Translations under genes and position numbers: made by a program
From: Membranipora membranacea
Lineage: Eukaryota; Bryozoa; Gymnolaemata; Cheilostomatida; Membraniporidae
Reading direction: 5' to 3'
Assembly: GCA_914767715.1 (NCBI GenBank)
Contig: OU612066.1
Span: 27,688,283 to 27,752,282 of the forward strand
DNA length: 64,000 bases
The notes under the pieces: model-generated
What the model was told of the DNA's origin: nothing
The model's database searches: none
What the model saw: the letters and a program-made list of their open reading frames with translations, nothing else
Shown here: positions 36,147-44,784 of the stretch, one piece after another
Numbering within the stretch: position 1 is the stretch's first letter
Layout of the letters: each line of letters opens with the position of its first letter

Positions 36147-36879
36147 AACCACATAAATGCCAGAGTCAACAGAAACAATTTCTACATTTAAAACCTTATT
36201 ATCATAACCTTAATAACCATTAATATTTTCACTTCAAATATAGTTTAGCCTTGATGAGCTTGTAAATGTCATTTATACGTACAAGTTTCAAATGTCCCAC
36301 ACCAAAGACAAATTTCACATAGCTATTTGTATAATATACCAAAAGCACTTAAAAATGTATAATATTTTCAAGTATTTGCTGATTCCATCTCTGCAGATGA
36401 TGTACGAACATTTTTGATCTAAACCCTGTTTTTTTATGCTTATTAAACACTTTTATCGCAAATGCAACATTTTTGTTATAATTATATCAGCACAGTTATT
36501 TTCTGACAAGCTGGCCTAGTAATTTAGTCAAATCAATCTTTGAATCAATATGTATTTATCTATTGTAGAGAAAAAGAAAAAAAAATACACCTTAGTGGGG
36601 CAACATTCTTTCCCATCTCCGGGGTTCTTTGCCCGGGAATGTGATCTTGCATTTTGGTTTGATATCTCCAAATGTGGTCTTACATTCCCATGTAAAGCCT
36701 CAAATCAATCTTCTGAATATCTGTTGTGTGTGCGGACCGCAGGTAGTTAGCTTTCCTCTAGCTAGGTAAGCATCAGAAATTAGTTAAATTCTAGACTTAT
36801 GTATATTCAACATAAAATAGTTATTGCAATCATATCTAGCGTATGTCATGAGTCATGACCCATCTCAAATATAGTTACC
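36147..36879. other. 3' flank of the Helentron, includes an imperfect hairpin
   Basis: No gene seen. An inverted repeat at 36635-36689 pairs gggaatgt with acattccc, with a further cattt/aaatg match inside. It is followed about 65 bp later by ctagctag. It could be the subterminal hairpin of the element, but its distance from a CTRR-type end does not fit the standard pattern, so the element's 3' end is not fixed. Confidence 0.35.
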
Positions 36880-39836
36880 AAAAAATAGTTGTCAACCATC
36901 CATCAATTCCTGTTTATGATGGCCGTAATGCTTGATGTTAATTAAGGCCATTTTGGCGATGATGTCATAAGAACTGTTTATCTGCAGCAATCCGCTGATT
37001 ATGGCGGCCATATTGTATATCAGGTCATGCTACATAAAAATTGATCATGTCATGAGATGTGGTATATGTCATTACCCCAAAATCCCAAGTTTCACCTCAA
37101 TCGCATGATAAAAACTGCTTATCGACAGCAATTTATTGTTCGTGGAGGCCATATTGGATATTGGGTCATGTGACATCCAAATTAATTATGTCATCAGATT
37201 CGGCATATATCATAACCCCCAAATAGTCATAACCCCCAAATCCCAAGTTTTAACTCAATCGCATGATAAGAACTGTTAATCGGCAGCCACTTCCTGTTCA
37301 TGGTGGCCATATTGGATTCGGGTCACATGAAATAAAAAATGATGATGTAATAAGTTTCGGTATGTGTCAAAACCCCATTATCTCACGTTTCAACTCAATC
37401 GCATGATAAGAACTGCTAATCGGCAGCAATATACTGTTTATGGCAGCCATTTTGGATATCGGGTCATGTGACATTAAAATTGATGATATCATAAGATTCG
37501 GTATATGTCATAACCCCCATATCCCAAGTTTTAACTCAATCGCATGATAAGAACTGTTAATTGGCAGCAGTTGACTGTTTATGGTGGCCATTTTGTATAT
37601 CGGGTCATGTGACATAAAAATTGATGATGTCATAAGATTCGGTATATGTCATAACCCCCATATCCCAAGTTTTAATTCAATCGCATGATTCGTTCTCAAG
37701 ATATGATCAATATAAAGGTCAAAACGTCCTCCACTAATTAGTCTAATTAACGAATATTACAAAACATTTCAAAAAATCAAATTGAAATTTTTCATCTAGA
37801 CACATGAATGTATGTTGTGAACAAGTTTCATCAAATTGTGTCTGGTAGTTCTTGACTTATAAGAGCCCAAAAAGTGTTGCAAGAATAATAATAATAATAA
37901 TAAACCCTACTAAAACAAAAGGAATACAACTTTGTTGTATTCCTAATAAAAATAATAAACCCTACTAAAACAAAAGAAATACAACTTTGTTGTATTCCTA
38001 ATAATAAAAATAATAAACCCTACTAAAACAAAAGAAATACAACTTTGTTGTATTCCTAACTAGAAACGGTAAACATATTTGCAAGCAAATATAAAGGAAT
38101 ACAACCAATATATTTGAATATCGAGGTCATGTGACATCATAATTGATGATGTCATAAGACTCGGTATATGCCGAAACACCGTCATCTTAAGTCTTAACTC
38201 AATCGCATGATGAGAACTGCTAATCGGCAGCAATTAACTCTCTATGGCGGCCATATTGGATTTCGGGTCATGTGACATCAAAATCGATGATGTCATAAGA
38301 TTCGGTATATGTCATAACCCCCAAATCCCAAGTTTTAACTCAATCGCATGTTAAGAACTGTTAATCGGCAGCAACTTCCTGTTTATGGCGGCCATATTGT
38401 ATATCAGGTCGTGCTACATAAAAATTGATAATGTCATGAGATTCGGTATATGTCATTACCCCAAAATCCCAAGTTTTACCTCAATCGCATGATAAAAACT
38501 GCTAATCGACAGCAATTTATTGTTTGTGGAGGCCATATTGGATATCGGGTCATGTGACATCGAAACTTATGATGTCATAAGATTCCGTATATGTCATGAC
38601 ACCTAAATCCCAAGTTTTAACTCAATAGCAAGATAAGAACTGCTAATCAACAGCAATTTACTGTTTGTGGTGGCCATACTGGATATCGGGTCATGTGACA
38701 TAAAAATCAATGATGTCATAAGATTCGGTGTATGTCATTACCCCCAAATCCCAAGTTTTAACTCAATCACATGATAAGAACTGTTAATCGGCAGCAACTT
38801 CCTGTTCATGGCGGCCATATTGGATATCGGGTAACATGACATTGAAAATGATTATGTCATCAGATTCGGCATACAACATAACCCCCACATCCCAAGTTTT
38901 AACTCAATTGCATGATGAGAACTGTTAATCGGCAGCAGTTTACTGTCTATGGCGGCCATTTTGGATTTCGGGTCATGTGACCTTAAAATTGATGAAGTCA
39001 TAAGATTCGGTATAGGTTAAAACCCCCAAATCCCAAGTTTTAACTCAAAAGCATGATAAGAACTGTTAATCGGCAGCCACTTCCTGTTTATGGCGGCCAT
39101 TTTGGATATCGGGTCATGTTACATTGAAATTGATGATTTCATAAGATTCGGTATAAGTCAAAACCCCCAAATCCCAAGTTTTAACTCAATCGCATGTTAA
39201 GAACTGTTAATCGGCAGCCATTTCCTGTTTTTGGCGGCCATTTTGGCTATCAGGTCATGTGACATTAAAATTGACGATGTCATAAGATTCGGTATATGCC
39301 ATAACCTCTGTATCCTAAGTTTCAACTCAATCGCATGATTTGTTCTCAAGATATCACCAAAAGAAAATCGAAAAAACATCCTCCACTAATTAGTGTAATT
39401 AGCAGATATTACATAACATTTCAAAATTTCGTTTTGCAATTTCTCATCTTGACATATGGGACTATGTTGTGACAATATATCATCGAATTCTGCCAAGTAG
39501 TTCTTGACATATAACAGAATGAAATTGGGTAAAAACGTTAAAAAAGGCAAAACCTCCTTCACTAATTAGTGTAATTAGCAAGTATTACATAACATTTTAA
39601 AATTTCATTTTGCAATTTCTCATCTAAACATATGGAGCTATGTTGTGACCAAGTAACAGCAAACTCTGCCCGGTAGTTCTTGACTTATAAAAGCTACAAA
39701 AAGTGTTGCGAGACGAATAATAATAATAATAATAATAAACTCAACTAAAACAAAAGAAATACAACTTTGTTGTATTCCTAATAAATCCAACCAAAACAAA
39801 AGAAATACAACTTTGTTGTATTCCTAATAAAGAATA
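36880..39836 (-). repeat. Satellite-like array of HINE-like modules, block B
   Basis: The same 141-bp monomer family as at the left of the window, in the same orientation. The left part (36880-37300) is degenerate. One complete head (ctagaaacgg) lies at 38060 and a well-preserved right end (aagtgttgcgaga) at 39701-39713. Three hairpin-bearing spacers lie at 37890-38058 and two more at 39740-39830. The segment 38900-39713 is very like 7400-8200 and 17350-18140 in block A, so both blocks share a recent common source. Confidence 0.85.
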
Positions 39837-40837
39837 CTAACCTTAAACCTATGTGAATACTAAAAAATTCTAACAGTGTATTGGGATTTCCATCAAATAG
39901 GAATTTACAGAAAACAAAACTTAGTCCTCATTGTAATGATCAGTTCGAAATAGTGTAATACAGTACAAGAAAATTAAATACAGCCATTGTAACCACAAAA
40001 GTCATGCAGGACATTATTGCTCATTTTCCTGATTTGATACCTTGGGCATAAATAGGTGAGTAAGCTTCACCAAAAGTGATAGTAAGTACACAGTATTGCA
40101 TATGCATCTTGACAGGTTCTTTTGTTTTCTGTCTAATGAGTTGTTTACTCATTTTAATACTGGAACTCTTCTAGATGCATGTGTAGTAGAGAAAAGAAAA
40201 AATATTTGTTTTTACACATGATTGATACTGACTAACTGAACTAGGCATTATTAGTAGGCCTAATAGTGGCAATGAATCTATAATACTAAGATACTACTAT
40301 TGTTAATACAGGCCATTAGGCATGGTTTGTTACTCTATTACTATGCCAAGCCACAGGGAATTATTAGTCAGAGTTATAGATATGTCCCATCATTTTAAAT
40401 TAAAACCCTTCCCTTATCATCTTCAGTCTCATACATCATTCATTCATTCATACATCATAAACATTCGTGCTTTTCAATTTTTAAAGAAAACACCTGTTGG
40501 GTTCACCCTTTGTGAAATTGAAAAAGTACTGGTCACTGTTTTCTGTGACTACTGAAAAATTTAATTTTACCAATAAAAAAAACAAACAACAAAATTTTAA
40601 ATTCCAGCTGATGTCCTCCCATATCTTGAACATGAGCCTGGTCCACCAGGCAAGTAAAATCTCTATTGTTATGTCATAAAAATTTCTGTGATGCGTATAA
40701 AATACAAAATGTTTATGATAAAGCGTGCCAAATAAAATTTTAAAAATTGACATCACAAGACTGAAACAAAATAATCGAATAAAATAGCATGAGTTACAGG
40801 ATAATGATTTATAAAAAACACAATACTAAAAGCATAT
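39837..40837. other. 3' region of the Gypsy-like element or flanking DNA, no gene
   Basis: AT-rich sequence downstream (in the element's sense) of the integrase stop. Any 3' LTR should lie here, but I could not find a stretch repeated on the other side of the element (48,640-49,640). Short open frames on either strand show no recognisable motif. Confidence 0.4.
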
Positions 40838-43582
40838 TTATGGGCTATTATATACAAACAGATCATCTCTCCTGCGGCGAGGTTTTCTCCTCAGCCCATA
40901 TCCTGTCTCATCTTGCCTGTCCACTGTTGGTGCTGGGGTCTCTGTTCCTGCATCACCAACTCTTGATGGATCATCCACACTCTCAGCTTTACCGTCACTT
41001 GCGATGCTGCTTCCATCATCCTTTCCATCATCATCTTTTCCGTCATCATGACTACCATCATTTCTGACATCATCTTCATCCGTCGATATCACTGGGTCAC
41101 TATCAAAGTCATCTATGTCACTATTGTTGGCTTCCTGGCCTGACCCTTCTTCCTCTCCTTCTGACTCAGCTTCATCCTCGCTTGAATTTCCTGGTGAGTC
41201 AAAATCCAGTGATACATCAGATCCTCTCACAACTGGACCTCTGTACAGTTTGAGGTTATTTCGATGTACCCAGAATGGTTCCTGCTCAGCGTCATCGAAG
41301 AGTTGGATCCGAGCATTGGACTCTGTGACTTCTTTGACGATGTAAATTCCTTGCCATCTTTTAATGAATTTTGATGTCTTATTGCGATAGCCTCGGCGAT
41401 TAAAATACAGTACAGAGTCACCAATCTGAATCTTGATGGTGTTAACTCCTCTGTCATAATATCGCTTCTGTCTTAGCTTGCCATCTTCGATGGCTTCCCT
41501 TGCTGCGCTCCAGACAGTTGACATCTTGTGTTGGAATACAGCGGGGTAAGTTCCTTCTTCTATGGCAGCTTCTGTACTGGGTTGCATCAGCTCATATGGG
41601 AGTTTTGGCTCACGGCCCATCAATAACATGTGTGGTGAGGCATTCACCACAGTATGACGTGAAGAGTTGTATGCCAGTTGCACAAATCCTAGGTAGTCAT
41701 CCCAGTTGTCATGGCGTTCGTTCACTATGTGGGACAACATGTTTCCGATTGATTTGTTCCTTATTTCACAGGCTCCGTTAGTCTGTGGGTGATACGGTGT
41801 TGTCTTTCTGTGGTCCACTTCCATCAGCTTATTGATTTCAGCGACGACTTCTGACAGAAAGTTCTTTGCCCTGTCGCTGATAAGAACTTTTGGAGCCCCA
41901 AATCTGCAGAAAATCCTATTTATGTAGGACCTAGCAACTGTGCTGGCCTTTTGGTCCGCCGTAGCCTCCATTTCGGTCCACTTGGTGAAGTGGTCTGTCC
42001 ATACCAGTATATGTTTGTTGCCAGTTTTGGTTGTAGTCGGTGGTCCTTGGAAATCCACTGCCAGAACATGGAACGGGTACTCAGCATACTGGTTCTTCAG
42101 AGGCATTCTGACTGGTACCTTGGGGTTCTTCTTCATCTGACATGAGCCACAGCGAGATATATAATCTCTCACCACCCTGGCCATGTGAGGGAACCAATAC
42201 TGATCATATAGTTTGAGCATTGTCTTAGTTTCACCTGGGTGGATAGCAGTTAGGGAATCATGTATCGCGAACAGCAAATCCTTCCTCTGGTTGGCCGGGA
42301 TTGCCAGAAGCAGGCGGTCCCGTGGACCGAGTTTGTACAGTACTCCTTTCTGCATGACGAACTCCTCACTAGATTTCTGAATCTCCCTCTGCTGTCTCTT
42401 GGTGCTATCTAGAGGGTATTTAGAGCGTTCTTTGAACATGATGATTGGTCCCAGCAAGAAATCCTTCTTCTGATCATACCGCATCATTTCATCTTCCTCT
42501 GTTCTCTCTGCATCGTCGATAGCAAACACTGCATAAACCATATCTTCAGGTGTCCTAGACAGGAAGCTCACTGTTTCCTCTGGGTATTTGGCTCGACTGA
42601 GTGCATCAGCTACGAGATTGTGTCTACCTGGTGTGTGGCTTATGGTGAAATCATATTCCGCTAGTAGGATTGCCCAGCGTGCTAATTTCCCAGTTAGTTT
42701 AGCATCTTTGAGGATGTAAGTGCTTGACACGTTGTCTGTCTGAACCTGAAAGTGTCGATTGAGTAGATAACCACGAAATCTCTTTACAGAACATACTATT
42801 GCATATAGCTCCTGGTGATAAGAGTGCCATTTCCTCTCATCTTCTGTCAAAGTCTTCGAATAAAAGGCGATGGGATGCTCCTTCCCATCCCTCTTTTGAG
42901 ACAATACTGCACCGAGAGCATAACCTGAAGCATCTGTGGTCAATATGAATTCCACACTGAAATCAGGAAAGACCAATACTGGTGCGGTTGTCAGGGCTTT
43001 CTTCAGCTTATTCATAGCTAACTCACACTCTTTGGTCCACTCAAACTCCACCTTATCACTAGTTAGCCGTGTCAGAGGCAATGCTATTGTGCTATAAGAT
43101 CGAACAAAGGTCCTATAAAAGCCACACATCCCCAGAAATCGCCTAACCTCCCGTTGGCATTTCGGTGTTGGAAACTCCTTGACTTTATCTGTATTATGAG
43201 GGGAAACAGCTATCCCTTCTTGTGATATGATGTGTCCAAGATAGGTGATTTCTTTTTGGAAGAAATGACTCTTGGACAGCCGGTATTTCAGACCTGACGC
43301 GCGGAGGCGTTCAAACACTGTGCGTAAAAGCTGCATGTGACTCTCAAAGTCCGAGGAACACAACAACCAATCATCGAGATATACAACCGAGCTCCCTGAA
43401 CTAATTAAGTCAGCCATCATGGCCATCGACAGGCGAGCAAACGTTGCTGGACTGGACTTGAGTCCTTGGGCCATGACACGGAATCGGTATACACCAAACT
43501 CGGTGATGAATGACGACTTCTCACGGGAATCTTCATGTAATTCAACCTGGAAAAATCCCTGTGCTAAGTCAATGACTGAGAA
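40838..43582 (-). CDS. Pol, reverse transcriptase (rest), RNase H and integrase
   Basis: The first in-frame ATG is 43474, but RT homology extends to about 43,580. The RT catalytic box YLDD is intact (SSVVYLDDWLL). RNase H shows TTDASGYALGAVLSQ, a central Glu (LYAIVCSV), QTDN and the C-terminal ADALSR. Integrase has an HHCC zinc finger (HDSLTAIHPGETKT ... CGSCQ) and the DDE core (LAVDFQGP, LISDRAKNF, HPQTNGACEIRNK). The C-terminal tail is acidic and Ser/Asp-rich with no chromodomain, and ends in a short basic patch (LRRKPRRRR). Length and order match Ty3/Gypsy pol. Confidence 0.92.
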   Translation of the reverse strand, partial: FSVIDLAQGFFQVELHEDSREKSSFITEFGVYRFRVMAQGLKSSPATFARLSMAMMADLISSGSSVVYLDDWLLCSSDFESHMQLLRTVFERLRASGLKYRLSKSHFFQKEITYLGHIISQEGIAVSPHNTDKVKEFPTPKCQREVRRFLGMCGFYRTFVRSYSTIALPLTRLTSDKVEFEWTKECELAMNKLKKALTTAPVLVFPDFSVEFILTTDASGYALGAVLSQKRDGKEHPIAFYSKTLTEDERKWHSYHQELYAIVCSVKRFRGYLLNRHFQVQTDNVSSTYILKDAKLTGKLARWAILLAEYDFTISHTPGRHNLVADALSRAKYPEETVSFLSRTPEDMVYAVFAIDDAERTEEDEMMRYDQKKDFLLGPIIMFKERSKYPLDSTKRQQREIQKSSEEFVMQKGVLYKLGPRDRLLLAIPANQRKDLLFAIHDSLTAIHPGETKTMLKLYDQYWFPHMARVVRDYISRCGSCQMKKNPKVPVRMPLKNQYAEYPFHVLAVDFQGPPTTTKTGNKHILVWTDHFTKWTEMEATADQKASTVARSYINRIFCRFGAPKVLISDRAKNFLSEVVAEINKLMEVDHRKTTPYHPQTNGACEIRNKSIGNMLSHIVNERHDNWDDYLGFVQLAYNSSRHTVVNASPHMLLMGREPKLPYELMQPSTEAAIEEGTYPAVFQHKMSTVWSAAREAIEDGKLRQKRYYDRGVNTIKIQIGDSVLYFNRRGYRNKTSKFIKRWQGIYIVKEVTESNARIQLFDDAEQEPFWVHRNNLKLYRGPVVRGSDVSLDFDSPGNSSEDEAESEGEEEGSGQEANNSDIDDFDSDPVISTDEDDVRNDGSHDDGKDDDGKDDGSSIASDGKAESVDDPSRVGDAGTETPAPTVDRQDETGYGLRRKPRRRRDDLFVYNSP

Positions 43583-44778
43583 AACGTCTTACCATGCATA
43601 ATCTCCATCGCGCTCTCGATTGAAGACAAGTACATAGATTGGGTTTTAGTGATTTTGTTCAGCTTCCTGTAGTCTACACAGAATCGATAACTCCCATCCT
43701 TTTTCCTGATCAAAAGAATAGGTGAACTATAATGTCCACTAGCCATTTCTATCATGCCTTTCTCAAGCATATCGTCAATCTGTTTCTTGACTTCGGCTTT
43801 TAGCCCTTGTGGTATAGGGTAGGGCTTGCTCCTTACTGGACCTGCATCTGGGTCAGTTTCGATGACGTGTTTTACCAATGAAGTACGGCCGAGCTCTGCG
43901 ATAGTCTCAGCAATACAGTCGGAGAATTCATTTATCAATTTACGGAACGACTCCATCTGTTCTGTATTGAGGGTGGTCTTCTCCTGATCTAAACCATCAC
44001 CGGGTTTTTCTCTGTTTGTGGCTCTGGTCCTGGGCGTTGTCTCCAAACCTGTCAATAATAGCTCATCCTCTCCTACACCTTCTGCTTCCCCGATAACCGT
44101 ATCTACTTGGATCATCTGTGGAGAGCTAGATGTATTCATTACAGGTACTACTATTTGACGATGGGTTGGGACACTTAAACTCCGACCAAACATCAAATGT
44201 CTTGGGCCGCTAGTGCTGTCACCCTCAAAATAAACGAAATCATCACGACTCACTGAAGAGTCGATCTCTGCAAGTACCGCTACTTCAGATAGGGGGGGAA
44301 TATGGACAGAAGCAACAACCCTCACCTTGTGAGAGCTAACCATGTTGATTTTGTGCTTACCTTTCTGTCCACCCATCGGTATAACATCATGTCCAATCTT
44401 CAACTGGCACTTGGAGAAATTATAAGTAACATCCCCTAATTTCTCCAAGAAGTCTGCTCCAAGTAGAACATCTTGTGCAATATCATTGGCGACATGAAAA
44501 CATTGATTTACCAGTGATGACCCTAGCTGGACCTTTACCGCAACTCTCCAAGATATATCTATCGGTACACCATTGACACCAGTCGCTTCCAAATCTGAAG
44601 GGTATAGTTTGAGTTTCAATTCCTTGGCCGTTTTACCTTTTATCAATGAAACAGTAGCTCCAGCATCCGCCAATGCAAGTTGGGGTTTGCCATTCAGTTC
44701 AATCGGTACGACTGCTTGTCTGCATCGTCCTCCTTTAATCCCAGCTATAATTTCTTGGACACTGAAGCTCTCTGATTG
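43564..44778 (-). CDS. Pol, protease and amino-terminal reverse transcriptase
   Basis: Read in phase with the preceding env-like frame through the TGA. Near the start is an aspartic protease with the active-site box ADAGATVSLI; the usual Thr/Ser after the Asp is Ala here. A spacer follows, then the reverse transcriptase thumb-proximal region with PYPIPQGLKAEVKKQIDDML, SPILLIRKKDGSYRFCVDYR and KLNKITKTQS. The frame closes at 43564 shortly after a T4 run (plus-strand A4 at 43581-43584), while RT sequence continues in another frame. The break is one base. Function: polyprotein processing and cDNA synthesis. Confidence 0.85.
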   Translation of the reverse strand, partial: QSESFSVQEIIAGIKGGRCRQAVVPIELNGKPQLALADAGATVSLIKGKTAKELKLKLYPSDLEATGVNGVPIDISWRVAVKVQLGSSLVNQCFHVANDIAQDVLLGADFLEKLGDVTYNFSKCQLKIGHDVIPMGGQKGKHKINMVSSHKVRVVASVHIPPLSEVAVLAEIDSSVSRDDFVYFEGDSTSGPRHLMFGRSLSVPTHRQIVVPVMNTSSSPQMIQVDTVIGEAEGVGEDELLLTGLETTPRTRATNREKPGDGLDQEKTTLNTEQMESFRKLINEFSDCIAETIAELGRTSLVKHVIETDPDAGPVRSKPYPIPQGLKAEVKKQIDDMLEKGMIEMASGHYSSPILLIRKKDGSYRFCVDYRKLNKITKTQSMYLSSIESAMEIMHGKTFSQSLT

Positions 44779-44784
44779 TCATTG
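44770..44784 (-). promoter_or_regulatory. Candidate stop-codon readthrough site between env-like ORF and pol
   Basis: The single stop TGA (44781-44779, minus strand) is followed at once by CAA TCA, which fits the CARYYA hexanucleotide known downstream of leaky stops in plant-virus-type readthrough. The frame is the same on both sides (env-like ...YPNLPQ, then QSESFSVQE... and the protease). No independent start is needed for pol. Whether a downstream RNA structure helps was not assessed. Confidence 0.5.

Noticed and set aside
40789-41079. Small ORFs of His/Leu or Met-rich sequence at the integrase C-terminus
   Set aside because: Other-frame shadows of the acidic, repetitive tail of pol.
43575-43590. 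Programmed frameshift inside the reverse transcriptase
   Set aside because: The break lies in the middle of the RT fold and the bases do not form a canonical slippery heptamer in frame, so a mutation or homopolymer error is simpler.
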